Part shown: in pieces, positions 18,606 through 27,306 of the stretch
How the letters are laid out: the number at the start of each line of letters is the position of its first letter
How positions within the stretch are numbered: the first letter of the stretch is position 1
Assembly (NCBI GenBank): GCA_012838125.1
Contig: DUPW01000015.1
Location: 1-41,949, forward strand
Length of the DNA: 41,949 bases
Source of the DNA: Papillibacter sp.
GTDB lineage: Bacteria > Bacillota > Clostridia > Oscillospirales > Oscillospiraceae
Direction of reading: 5' to 3'
Notes under the pieces: generated by a model
What the model was told of the DNA's origin: nothing
The model's database searches: none
What the model saw: only the letters and a program-made list of their open reading frames with translations
Translations under genes and position numbers: made by a program

Positions 18606-20438
18606 ATGATTAAGAGACGGAATAAGGCAGGTGAGTCCATGAAAAAACACAGAAGAATCCAGCGGGAATTTGATCAAATCAAGAAAACGCTCCGGCGCAC
18701 AGAGCAAATCGTCAACAGTACGAAGGATAAGAAACTCTGGGACCACGAAGCATCCTTGCGTAAAAAAATCAAGGCTCTGCGGGGGATGCAGTGGGCCGAG
18801 CTGGACGGGTATGAGGACGTCCTCCAGGGCTACATCGACCTTTTAGACACCGTCTCAGCCCGACTTTTAAACCACTATAACAAGCAGAAGGGGACGAACT
18901 ACACCTTCGAGGAAGTGGTGGCGGAGGACCGGCGGGGATACCTGCAGTCCGGCATCATCTCCGTCCTCGTCACGCACCACATCCCGCGGCGGGTGCGGCA
19001 GGAGATGTCCCGCCGGTTTGCGGATAACCCGAAGGACGAATACCCCCGCGCCCGCATCATGCGGCGAAAGGTCATCGTCCACCTGGGCGAGACGAACACG
19101 GGCAAGACGTACCGGGCCATCGAACGCCTGATGCAGGCGAAAAACGGGGCGTATCTGGCGCCCCTTCGGGTGCTGGCCCTTGAAAACTTTGAAAAACTCA
19201 ACGAAAACGGCATCCCCACAAATCTCATCACCGGTGAGGAGGAGCTTTTAGTGGAGGGGGCCAGCCACGTCTGCTCCACCATCGAAAAGCTGGACATTGC
19301 GCGGCGGTACGACGTGTGCGTCATCGACGAAATTCAGATGATTGCAAACACCCAGCGGGGACAGGCGTGGACCCGGGCCGTTTTGGGGCTGTGCTGTCCG
19401 GAAATTCATATCTGCGGCGCGGAAAACGCCCGAGCCCTTCTCATGCGTATTCTGGAAGACTGCGGCGACGAAGTGGAAGTAATCGAGTACAAGCGCAAAA
19501 CGCCCCTTGAGGTCGTTGACAAGCCCTTCACCCTCCGGCAGGTGGAGCGGGGAGACGCTCTGGTGGCCTTTTCCAAAAGGGGCGTTTTAGAGCTGGCGGC
19601 GCTGTACCAGTCCAAGGGCATACGCACCAGCGTGATTTACGGGGACCTGCCGCCGGAAGTGCGCCGTATGCAGTACCGCGATTTTCTCAGCGGAGAGAGC
19701 ACCGTCCTCGTCACAACGGACGCCATCGGCATGGGGGTCAATCTCCCCATCCGCCGCATTATCTTCACCGACCTTGTGAAGTTTGACGGCAACGAGCGCA
19801 GGCTTCTCACGTCCCAGGAAGTCAAGCAAATCGCCGGCCGCGCCGGCAGGCAGGGTATCTACGACGTGGGCTACGTGGCCGCAATGGAAGACGGCGGCGC
19901 AGACTATCTGCGGGAGTGCCTTGAGACGGAGGACGAGCCTCTGGAGCAGGCGGTGCTGGGCCCCAGCGAGGCGTTGCTTGAGATTAAGGAGCTTCCCCTG
20001 CGGGAGAAGCTGGCTCTGTGGAGCGTGACGGAGGAGAAGCTGGGCTATTACCGCAAGATGGACGTGCGGGACTATCTTCTGGTGCTGGACGCCATAGCCC
20101 CCTTTAAGCTTCCGGAGCCCATCGCCTTTCGGCTCATGACGCTGCCCTTCGACGTGCGCAGTTTCGAGCTGATGCAGACGCTCCTAGACTACGTGGACGC
20201 CTTTTTCATCCGCAAAAAAACGACCGTTCCCCGACCGGAGGAGACGGGCTTTGAGCTTCAGGATCTGGAGCGCTATTATCAAAAACTCTGCCTTTATTAT
20301 TCATTTTCGAAAAATTTTGGCGCCCAGTTTGAACCTGAATGGGTCTATAAAGAGCGTGAAGACACGTCCGAGCGCATGAACAAGCTTCTTTTGCGACTTG
20401 AAAAATCGGGGAAAGCCGCTAGATTTCTCACAACATAA
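18606..20438 (+). CDS. SUV3-like ATP-dependent RNA helicase
   Basis: HLGETNTGKTYRA, VIDEIQMIAN, VIYGDLPPEVRRMQ, TTDAIGMGVNLPIRRIIF, QIAGRAGR; ATG at 18639 is an alternative start. Confidence 0.9.
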   Translation: MIKRRNKAGESMKKHRRIQREFDQIKKTLRRTEQIVNSTKDKKLWDHEASLRKKIKALRGMQWAELDGYEDVLQGYIDLLDTVSARLLNHYNKQKGTNYTFEEVVAEDRRGYLQSGIISVLVTHHIPRRVRQEMSRRFADNPKDEYPRARIMRRKVIVHLGETNTGKTYRAIERLMQAKNGAYLAPLRVLALENFEKLNENGIPTNLITGEEELLVEGASHVCSTIEKLDIARRYDVCVIDEIQMIANTQRGQAWTRAVLGLCCPEIHICGAENARALLMRILEDCGDEVEVIEYKRKTPLEVVDKPFTLRQVERGDALVAFSKRGVLELAALYQSKGIRTSVIYGDLPPEVRRMQYRDFLSGESTVLVTTDAIGMGVNLPIRRIIFTDLVKFDGNERRLLTSQEVKQIAGRAGRQGIYDVGYVAAMEDGGADYLRECLETEDEPLEQAVLGPSEALLEIKELPLREKLALWSVTEEKLGYYRKMDVRDYLLVLDAIAPFKLPEPIAFRLMTLPFDVRSFELMQTLLDYVDAFFIRKKTTVPRPEETGFELQDLERYYQKLCLYYSFSKNFGAQFEPEWVYKEREDTSERMNKLLLRLEKSGKAARFLTT

Positions 20439-20548
20439 ACAGCGCGCCGATTCAAATACTAACGATGCTTTGAGAACCCGTGGACTGCACGGATCAAAGT
20501 AAAGAAAGTGCCGCGGTTTGGTTTTCCAAATGTGAGGAGGCAGCATAA

Positions 20549-20719
20549 ATGGGGAATCGGGGCATGATGTCCGAAAATCTCAAGATGGAGATTGCCCGTG
20601 AGCTGGGCGTATACGACACCGTTAAAAATGCCGGCTGGGGCGACGTCACATCGCGAGATTGCGGCAACATGGTGCGCAAAGCCATCGAAATAGCCGAGCG
20701 TAGCATCCCGAAACAGTAG
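20549..20719 (+). CDS. Alpha/beta-type small acid-soluble spore protein (56 aa, absent from ORF track)
   Basis: MGNRGMMSENLKMEIARELGVYDTVKNAGWGDVTSRDCGNMVRKAIEIAERSIPKQ; GAGGAGG RBS. Confidence 0.95.
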   Translation: MGNRGMMSENLKMEIARELGVYDTVKNAGWGDVTSRDCGNMVRKAIEIAERSIPKQ

Positions 20720-20751
20720 CGGGGTGGTTTGAAGCCGCCGTACCTTCAGTG

Positions 20752-20780
20752 GGGGGGAGCGAAAGCTCCCCCGCTTTTTT
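20752..20780 (+). terminator. Rho-independent terminator of the SASP gene
   Basis: GGGGGGAGC-GAAA-GCTCCCCC then GCTTTTTT. Confidence 0.88.
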
Positions 20781-20781
20781 G

Positions 20782-20810
20782 TTGACAGGTCAGGGAATTT
20801 ATGTCATAAT
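20782..20810 (+). promoter_or_regulatory. Promoter of the thiT transcript
   Basis: TTGACA (20782-20787), 17-bp spacer, CATAAT (20805-20810). Confidence 0.75.
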
Positions 20811-20824
20811 CAGACCAGAACAAC

Positions 20825-20918
20825 TGCATAAGGGGTGCTGAGTAGTCTCGGCTGAGAGTCGGCGGAATGACGCCGTAAACCCTCTGACCTGATCTGGGTA
20901 ATGCCAGCGTAGGAAATG
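20825..20918 (+). ncRNA. TPP riboswitch (THI element)
   Basis: AAGGGGTGCT...GGCTGAGAGT...AACCCTCTGACCTGATCTGGGTAATGCCAGCGTAGGAAA matches the THI-box consensus. Confidence 0.96.
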
Positions 20919-20925
20919 AAATGCC

Positions 20926-20955
20926 GCACTCTGGGCATTTCAGAGTGCTTTTTTT
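20926..20955 (+). terminator. Riboswitch-controlled terminator
   Basis: GCACTCTG-GGCATTT-CAGAGTGC then a T tract; GAAATGCC/GGCATTTC (20918-20925/20934-20941) is an alternative pairing. Confidence 0.85.
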
Positions 20956-21020
20956 GTACCCTAAATATTAGGTCGAGTTCCCTTATGTCGTTCAAATGCG
21001 AATGGATAAGGAGAGTCACA

Positions 21021-21581
21021 ATGAAAACAAACGCCACCCGTAATTTAGTGGAATGTGCCATGATGATTGCCCTGGCCACGGTATTGAGTTTCGTCAAAAT
21101 CTTTAACCTGCCGCAGGGCGGGTCCGTCACGGCGGCCAGCATGGTGCCGCTGGTGCTCGTCTCGTACCGCCACGGGGTCAAGTGGGGGCTTGCCACGGGG
21201 CTTGTCCACAGCCTTCTGCAGATGGCCCTTGGCTTTTACCCGCCGCCGGTGGCCACCTTTTCGGCCTTTGCCGGCGTGATTTTACTCGACTATGTGCTGG
21301 CCTTCACCCTTTTGGGCACCGCCGCCTTTTTCGGAAGGCGGTTTAAGAGCCTTGCCCTCTCCGGCGCCGTGGGGGCGGCTGTGGTATCCTTTTTCCGCTT
21401 TATCTGCAGTTTCCTCTCGGGAATTTTAATTTGGGAGTCCTTCGCGCCGGAGAACGTGTCCGTCTGGTACTACTCCCTTACATACAACGGCAGCTATATG
21501 CTCCCGGAAATTGTGATTACAGCGGTGGTGACGGCGGCGCTGCTGCCGGCCATCCAGCGGATTCTGGCAAAGAAAAGCTAG
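21021..21581 (+). CDS. thiT: Energy-coupled thiamine transporter ThiT
   Basis: Five- to six-TM S component behind a TPP riboswitch; SLTYNGSYMLPEIVITAVV tail. Confidence 0.9.
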   Translation: MKTNATRNLVECAMMIALATVLSFVKIFNLPQGGSVTAASMVPLVLVSYRHGVKWGLATGLVHSLLQMALGFYPPPVATFSAFAGVILLDYVLAFTLLGTAAFFGRRFKSLALSGAVGAAVVSFFRFICSFLSGILIWESFAPENVSVWYYSLTYNGSYMLPEIVITAVVTAALLPAIQRILAKKS

Positions 21582-21613
21582 CCGGATAAAGCGCTCAATA
21601 TCACGCCCACGAT

Positions 21614-21650
21614 AAACAGGCGGCGCCATTCACGGCGCCGCCTGTTTTTT
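21614..21650 (+). terminator. Rho-independent terminator after thiT
   Basis: AAACAGGCGGCGCC / GGCGCCGCCTGTTTTTT. Confidence 0.9.
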
Positions 21651-21717
21651 CTATGCTGATTTTCTGTTCTGTACCGCATCATGACAGGAAGGCTCAAAGC
21701 CTGCCCCCAGCACCCGT

Positions 21718-22449
21718 TTAAGCTTCCAGCTCAAACCGCTGACCGCGGCGGGTGATGCGCCGCACCCGGTCCCGATACGGCTGCGCGGCGGGGTCTGTGT
21801 CAATCCGGTCAAAGATGGAATAATCGTCCCAGAAGTGCATGGGGAAGACGTTTTTCGCCTCCGCCGCCGCCATGAAGGCGTTTATGCCCCAGAGGGCTTC
21901 CTTCTCCAAACGCGGGTCTACAGGGACGAAGGCGGCGTCAAAGCGTGTGCCGCGGATTTTCGCCATTTGCGCTGTGTAATCTCGCTCCTGCGCACGATTG
22001 TCCTCCTCCGGCTCCCCCTCCCAGTGCCACCAGTTGAGGTCGCCGGCGTGGTACAGCCGCACATCCCCCAGCGTCACGATAAAGGCCACGCCCTCGTCCG
22101 TGGAGGGAAGGGTCTGAACCGTCATGTCCCCCAAATCGTATGTTTTATCGGGATGCGCCACGATTGCGTTCGGGGCCTTGTGGCGGATATCGTGGGAGAG
22201 GACGGTGCGGATATTCGGGTGACTGTCAGCCCATTTGAGGATTTCGGGGGTGAAATGGTCCGGGTGGGCGTGGGAGGCGAAAACCGTGACGGTTTTGAAT
22301 TTTCCCAGCGTCTCCGCGTCAATGACGCCCCCCTCAAGGCCCTGTCGGGGCGGCTCGGGGGTTGTTAAATAATAGTCGAACACGAGTAAATGGTCACCGG
22401 CCTTCACGGCAAAGCCGCTGTGGCCCAGATACCAAACCATAAGGCGCAT
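21718..22449 (-). CDS. MBL-fold metallohydrolase
   Basis: MRLMVWYLGHSGFAVK, FASHAHPDHFTPEIL; start by GAGGAGAGCAAAATG. Confidence 0.85.
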   Translation of the reverse strand: MRLMVWYLGHSGFAVKAGDHLLVFDYYLTTPEPPRQGLEGGVIDAETLGKFKTVTVFASHAHPDHFTPEILKWADSHPNIRTVLSHDIRHKAPNAIVAHPDKTYDLGDMTVQTLPSTDEGVAFIVTLGDVRLYHAGDLNWWHWEGEPEEDNRAQERDYTAQMAKIRGTRFDAAFVPVDPRLEKEALWGINAFMAAAEAKNVFPMHFWDDYSIFDRIDTDPAAQPYRDRVRRITRRGQRFELEA

Positions 22450-22542
22450 TTTGCTCTCCTCCTTAAATTGAGAATAACACACTCTTGCATAATACCTTCC
22501 GGCACGGTAAATTATTGGTAACAGACTTGCGAAAGGAGACGC

Positions 22543-23097
22543 ATGATGAACGAAGTTCTCTCCGCAATTTTAAACCGCCGCAGCATCCGCGCCTACGAGA
22601 GCCGGCAAATCGACGAGAGCGCCCTTGAGGCCATTCTCGAAGCGGGACTTTACGCCCCCACGGCCCATAACCAGCAGCCGTGGCATTTCACCGTCGTCCA
22701 GAACAGGGAGCTGCTGGACCTCATTAACCGCGAGACGAGCGCAGAAATGGCCAAATCCGATAACGAGTGGGTGCGGAAGACGGGAGCTGACCCGAACTTC
22801 CAGGTCACGTACAACGCGCCTACGGTGATTTTCGTCTCCGGCAGGAAAGACGCCATCGCCTATCCTGTGGACTGCTCTGCGGCGATGCAGAATATGCTCC
22901 TCGCCGCCCACAGTCTCGGCATCGGCTCGGTGTGGCTCGGTCTTCTGCGCTTCTGGCTCGTGAAACCGGAAGCGGCGGAGCTTCTCCGGATACCGGAAGG
23001 GTACGAGCCCTTTTACGGCGCCGCCTTCGGCTACCCCGCCGGGAAACTGCCGCCGGCGCCGGAGCGCGAGAAAAGCGTTATAAGCCGCATTGTCTGA
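22543..23097 (+). CDS. Nitroreductase family protein
   Basis: ILNRRSIRAYESRQID, YAPTAHNQQPWHFTVVQ, SAAMQNMLLAAHSLGIGSVWLG. Confidence 0.9.
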   Translation: MMNEVLSAILNRRSIRAYESRQIDESALEAILEAGLYAPTAHNQQPWHFTVVQNRELLDLINRETSAEMAKSDNEWVRKTGADPNFQVTYNAPTVIFVSGRKDAIAYPVDCSAAMQNMLLAAHSLGIGSVWLGLLRFWLVKPEAAELLRIPEGYEPFYGAAFGYPAGKLPPAPEREKSVISRIV

Positions 23098-23117
23098 TAC
23101 TGAGGGAGGGAAAAACA

Positions 23118-23762
23118 ATGACTGTGAAAGAAGCTCTCGCGGCGCGCCGGTCTATGCGCGCATTTAAGAATCAGCCTGTGGAGCGGGAAAAGCTCCGGGC
23201 CATTTTGGAAGCGTCTCTGAAGACGCCCAGCTGGGCCAACTCCCAGCCGTGGCAAATCGTCGTGGCCGAAGGCGCAGCACTTGAACGCGTGCGCGCCGGA
23301 TACGCCAAATGCTACGCCGACGGGGTACCGGCCTCTCCGGAGGTCGCCCGGCCGGATAAGTGGCCGGAAGCCTGCAAGGAGCGCCAGCGGGGGCTATATC
23401 CCGCCATGTTGCGGGACTGCGGCGACGCGGCAGGCCAGTTCGGCGCCCTCAACCAGAGGATGTTCGACGCCCCCTGCGTCATCTTCCTGTGCATGGACAC
23501 CATGCTGGGGCACTGGTCCCTGTACGACCTGGGCGCCTTCTCCCAGAGCGTCATGCTCGCCGCCGTGGAGGAGGGGCTTGACACCATTCCGGCTATCACG
23601 CTGGTGAACTATCCGGAGGTTCTGCGCCGGGAGCTTAAAATTCCGGAGAACACGAAAATTGCCATCGGTATCGCCATCGGCTATGTGGATGAAGACAACG
23701 CCATTAACAACTTCCGCAGTGACCGCACGCCGCTGGACGATATCACCGTGTTCTGCTCTTAA
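23118..23762 (+). CDS. Nitroreductase family protein (tandem paralogue)
   Basis: ALAARRSMRAFKNQPV, TPSWANSQPWQIVVAEG; GGAGGG RBS. Confidence 0.9.
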   Translation: MTVKEALAARRSMRAFKNQPVEREKLRAILEASLKTPSWANSQPWQIVVAEGAALERVRAGYAKCYADGVPASPEVARPDKWPEACKERQRGLYPAMLRDCGDAAGQFGALNQRMFDAPCVIFLCMDTMLGHWSLYDLGAFSQSVMLAAVEEGLDTIPAITLVNYPEVLRRELKIPENTKIAIGIAIGYVDEDNAINNFRSDRTPLDDITVFCS

Positions 23763-23780
23763 ATCGTAGTCTTACGACGA

Positions 23781-23812
23781 GCAGGGCGGGGGAAGAAACC
23801 CGCCCTGCTTTT
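23781..23812 (+). terminator. Rho-independent terminator
   Basis: GCAGGGCGGG / CCCGCCCTGC then TTTTC. Confidence 0.88.
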
Positions 23813-23927
23813 CTCTGCCCAAAGCCGCTTAAATCGCCCCGGAGGCGAATTTTTTACCAATTATATATGGGTTTTTACCAAAAGTCAAAGCAAAAGCCGC
23901 CAAAACGCTTTACACTCACCGAAAATT

Positions 23928-23945
23928 GTGTTAAAGTTTTAACGG
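23928..23945. promoter_or_regulatory. Putative Rex operator
   Basis: GTGTTAA-AGTT-TTAACGG against the known Rex consensus TTGTTAA-N4-TTAACAA, upstream of rex. Confidence 0.7.
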
Positions 23946-24038
23946 TATTATTCATATACTGCGGCGCATGGCGCCGATTCCGATACACGCGCACGGCGCA
24001 AGCCGTGTGTGGTTTATTCTTGTCGAAGGGGTGTTAAA

Positions 24039-24704
24039 GTGGCACAGCAAAAGAAGATACCTGACATCGTAATTAAGCGATTGCCGATATATTACCGGTT
24101 CCTTACCAATCTGCATCAGATGGGCATCAGCCGCGTCTCCTCCAGCGATCTGGGGAAAAAGATGGGGATTACCTCCTCTCAGGTGCGGCAGGACTTCTTC
24201 AATTTCGGCAGTTTCGGCCTGCAGGGTTACGGCTACGATGTGGAGCAGCTGCGGCAGGAGATTGGCAACATCCTCGGCCTCAACAAACAGCGCACCATGA
24301 TTATCATCGGCGCCGGCCATCTCGGTCAGGCTCTGGCGCGCCATTCTGCCTTTGAGAAGGAAGGCTACAGCGTCGTTGGCGTCTTTGATGTGAATCCCCA
24401 CTTAGTGGGTACGAAGATCCGGGACATCGACATCCAGCACGTGAACAAAATCTCCCAGTTCTGCCGGGAGAATAAGGTGGACATCGCCGTCATTACCGTC
24501 CCGCGGACGTACGCCAAGGACGTAGCGGACCTTGTCATCAGCCTTGGGATTCGTGGTATTTGGAACTTCACCTCCGTCAAGCTCAATGTGCCGGAGGATG
24601 TGGCCGTTGAGAACATCCACCTAAGCGACAGTTTGATGACCCTCGGCTACTATGTGAAATGCCTTCATGAGAGGGAAGAAGAACAAGAGGAACAAGAAGA
24701 ATAA
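24039..24704 (+). CDS. rex: Redox-sensing transcriptional repressor Rex
   Basis: RLPIYYRFLTNLHQMGISRVSSSDLGKKMGITSSQVRQDFFNFGSFGLQGYGYDV, IIIGAGHLGQAL; GTG start preferred. Confidence 0.95.
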   Translation: MAQQKKIPDIVIKRLPIYYRFLTNLHQMGISRVSSSDLGKKMGITSSQVRQDFFNFGSFGLQGYGYDVEQLRQEIGNILGLNKQRTMIIIGAGHLGQALARHSAFEKEGYSVVGVFDVNPHLVGTKIRDIDIQHVNKISQFCRENKVDIAVITVPRTYAKDVADLVISLGIRGIWNFTSVKLNVPEDVAVENIHLSDSLMTLGYYVKCLHEREEEQEEQEE

Positions 24705-24708
24705 AACA

Positions 24709-24742
24709 GGCTGCGCTATAACAGCGCAGCCCGCGTTTTTTA
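24709..24742 (+). terminator. Rho-independent terminator after rex
   Basis: GGCTGCGCT / AGCGCAGCC then CGCGTTTTTT. Confidence 0.85.
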
Positions 24743-24821
24743 AGGCCACTTCTACAAAGGCTATTTCAAAGAACGGCGTCAATTTAATATGGAAAGAAGG
24801 CATATTCAGTGTACTTGAACT

Positions 24822-25277
24822 ATGTCTCTCATGATTTATACAAACAAAGGTGATTATAAATTGCCTGGTGGCGGAATTGAGGCAGGTGAAACGCATTTAG
24901 AAGCACTTAAGCGTGAAATCTTAGAGGAGACGGGCTGCCTTATTGAAGATACAATTTTGCCAATCGGCACCGTAACGGAGCAGAGAGAAGATACTTTTGA
25001 AAAAGATGCTATTTTCATTATGAAGTCTCATTACTATTTCTGCGTAATATCCACTGAAGGCACAGACAAGCTCAATCTTGATTCTTATGAAAAAAACCTA
25101 GGATTTGAGCCTGCTTACATATCACTGGAAGCCGCTTATAGGGCAAATAAAGCTTTGCTTGAAACGTTGAAACACAAAAGCACTATACCTGTGCAGTCAT
25201 TTAGTCTTGATGAAAATATAAATCCGGCGGAGTGGGGGCAATCCCATCCGCCGGCGCTTTTGTTTTACTGGATGTAG
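24822..25277 (+). pseudogene. NUDIX hydrolase lacking the N-terminal strand; ORF runs through a hairpin at its 3' end
   Basis: LPGGGIEAGETHLEALKREILEETGCLIED Nudix box (GX5EX7REUXEEXGU); in-frame TGA just upstream of the ATG; AT-rich relative to its surroundings. Confidence 0.65.
25225..25255. terminator. Hairpin at the convergent gene junction, possibly bidirectional terminator
   Basis: CCGGCGGAGTGGG / CCCATCCGCCGG with a one-nt bulge. Confidence 0.6.
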
Positions 25278-25663
25278 AGTCCGACGAGGTTAAAATCCCT
25301 GTCGAAGGAGATGGTGTAGGTGAGCGTTTCGTTTTCGTACTTTGTCTGCACCCCGACGATGATAATCTCACCGAACTGTTTATCGTTGTGGGCGACGGCT
25401 TGCGCCTTCTTGTGTTCTACGAACGCACCCGACTGATCCATAATCGGCGCGATGGCCGCCTCAAGAGATTCCGCCGTCACAAGCTCCCGCACATCTTCGC
25501 GGAACAGCCCGTAAATGGCGTCAAAGTCGAGAACATAGACAAGGTCAATGACGTCCTTTGCGGCGGAGACGGCGGCGTCTTCGTCAAACTCGAAGGCTTG
25601 CGACGAGCAGGCAGCCGTCAACAGTAAAGCGGCGCAAAGAAGCGCGGCAGCGGCTTTTTTCAT
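25265..25663 (-). CDS. DUF3887-like lipoprotein
   Basis: Lipobox LLTAACSS; FREDVRELVTAESLEAAIAPI; ATGA overlap with the upstream gene. Confidence 0.7.
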   Translation of the reverse strand: MKKAAAALLCAALLLTAACSSQAFEFDEDAAVSAAKDVIDLVYVLDFDAIYGLFREDVRELVTAESLEAAIAPIMDQSGAFVEHKKAQAVAHNDKQFGEIIIVGVQTKYENETLTYTISFDRDFNLVGLYIQ

Positions 25664-26370
25664 GCGGCGTCCTCCTTTTTCATTTTATCCGTTTCCTTCA
25701 TTCTGATGTAGATAATGTAGCCCAGCATAAAGAACATAAATCCGAGGATAAACAGCTCCACCACATAGACGGGGTACCCCGATACCTGCAGAATCTGCGT
25801 GATGAAGTTCACCAGCGTGTGCAGGGCGAAGGCGGCCAGCAGACCGAAAATCCGCCTGTTTTTCACGCTCTGCATGACCATAAGGGAAAAGGCCACGTGA
25901 ATGACCATGGCAAACACCCGCTCGGCGGCGGAGATGAGCACCAGCGCACCGGAGAGTTCCATGGGCGAGATGATGAGAGCGAGGGTCGGCAGGCCCACCA
26001 GCAGAAACGACTCGATGCCGCCGTGGCCGACGCCGAAGATAAAGCCGTCCCGAAAGGCGTAGCGTCTGACGAGGCGCCGCATGACGAGATACCGCCCGCC
26101 TTCCTCAAAGAGGGCGGCGCTGAGGCTCAGCACGAGGGCGTAGAGGACGGGCTGAGTTTGGGAAAAAAGAATAAAGGATAGGCTCTGGCTGGACAGGAGC
26201 CGAATGAGGGGAATGCGTAGGAGATACTGAAAGACGAAAAAGGTCGCCCCGCCGAGCAGGGCGGTCTTTATGGCGGCTTTATCGCCCCGCGCCATAAAGG
26301 CGATGACAGAAAAGGGCAGCGCCACAGTCAGCAGTAGAGTAACCACAAGGGCGGGCAGTTGGGGCACCGA
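25660..26370 (-). CDS. YhfC-type multipass intramembrane protease family protein
   Basis: EEGGRYLVMRRL, GVGHGGIES, HTLVNF in a multi-TM protein; GTG start at 26370 follows AAGGAGG. Confidence 0.75.
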   Translation of the reverse strand, partial: SVPQLPALVVTLLLTVALPFSVIAFMARGDKAAIKTALLGGATFFVFQYLLRIPLIRLLSSQSLSFILFSQTQPVLYALVLSLSAALFEEGGRYLVMRRLVRRYAFRDGFIFGVGHGGIESFLLVGLPTLALIISPMELSGALVLISAAERVFAMVIHVAFSLMVMQSVKNRRIFGLLAAFALHTLVNFITQILQVSGYPVYVVELFILGFMFFMLGYIIYIRMKETDKMKKEDAA

Positions 26371-26385
26371 AAAAACCTCCTTCAA

Positions 26386-26417
26386 AAAACACGGCGCTTT
26401 AAGGGGCGCCGTGTTTT
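26386..26417 (-). terminator. Rho-independent terminator of galU
   Basis: 12-bp stem AAAACACGGCGC / GCGCCGTGTTTT. Confidence 0.85.
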
Positions 26418-26422
26418 GTCAT

Positions 26423-27292
26423 CTACAGTGTCTTTGCCTTTTCCTTGATAAACGCACGCATCCACGGGCCGATTTCCGAACTGGCGAGGGCAAAGTCAAT
26501 GGTGGCTTCGAGGAAGCCTGAGAGGTTGCCCGTATCGTAGCGGCGGCCTTCAAAGTCAACGGCAATCATGGGTGACTTCCGACACAGCTGCCGCAGTCCG
26601 TCCGTCAGCTGGATTTCACCGCCGTAGCCCGGGGGGGTATTTTCCAGAATATCGAAAATCTCCGGTGAGAGGAGATAGCGGCCGAGGATGGCGTAATTGG
26701 AGAACTTCTCCTCGGGGCTAGGTTTTTCGTTCATGTCGGACACTTTATAAATCCGCTCCTCAAGGGGCGAGACTTTAACGGAGGAGTATTTGGATATCAT
26801 GCAGTCCTCCACCGTCTGCACCCCCACGGCGCTGGCGCCGTATTTGGCGCCGGCGTCCATGAGCTGTTTCAGAACCGGCGTCTCGGCGCGCATGATATCG
26901 TCACCTAGCAGGACGGCAAAGGGCTCGTTGCCCACAAAGCGCTTGGCGCGCCAAATGGCATGGCCCACGCCCTTTGTCTCCTTCTGGCGCACGTAGAAGA
27001 TGTTGGCTAGGTCCGCCGCGTAGCGGACGGCGGCGGCCTCCTGCTGGCGGCCGTTGCGCAGAAGGCGCTCCTCCAGCTCGGGGTAATAGTCGAAGTAATC
27101 GTCCATGGCGGACTTGGCCCGGTTGGTGACGATGAGGATATCCTCAATGCCCGAAGCCACAGCTTCCTCGATGATGTACTGGATAACAGGCTTGTCAACC
27201 ATGGGGAGCATTTCTTTTGGAACAGTTTTCGTCGCCGGCAGCATCCGTGTGCCCAGTCCGGCGGCCGGGATTACAGCTTTTCTGACTTTCAT
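26423..27292 (-). CDS. galU: UTP--glucose-1-phosphate uridylyltransferase
   Basis: MKVRKAVIPAAGLGTRMLPATKTVPKEMLPMVDKPVIQYIIEEA. Confidence 0.95.
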   Translation of the reverse strand: MKVRKAVIPAAGLGTRMLPATKTVPKEMLPMVDKPVIQYIIEEAVASGIEDILIVTNRAKSAMDDYFDYYPELEERLLRNGRQQEAAAVRYAADLANIFYVRQKETKGVGHAIWRAKRFVGNEPFAVLLGDDIMRAETPVLKQLMDAGAKYGASAVGVQTVEDCMISKYSSVKVSPLEERIYKVSDMNEKPSPEEKFSNYAILGRYLLSPEIFDILENTPPGYGGEIQLTDGLRQLCRKSPMIAVDFEGRRYDTGNLSGFLEATIDFALASSEIGPWMRAFIKEKAKTL

Positions 27293-27306
27293 GGGTTTGC
27301 CCCTTT

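Noticed and set aside
18668-18682. ATTTGATCAAAT palindrome in the helicase gene
   Set aside because: Single copy inside coding sequence; likely chance.
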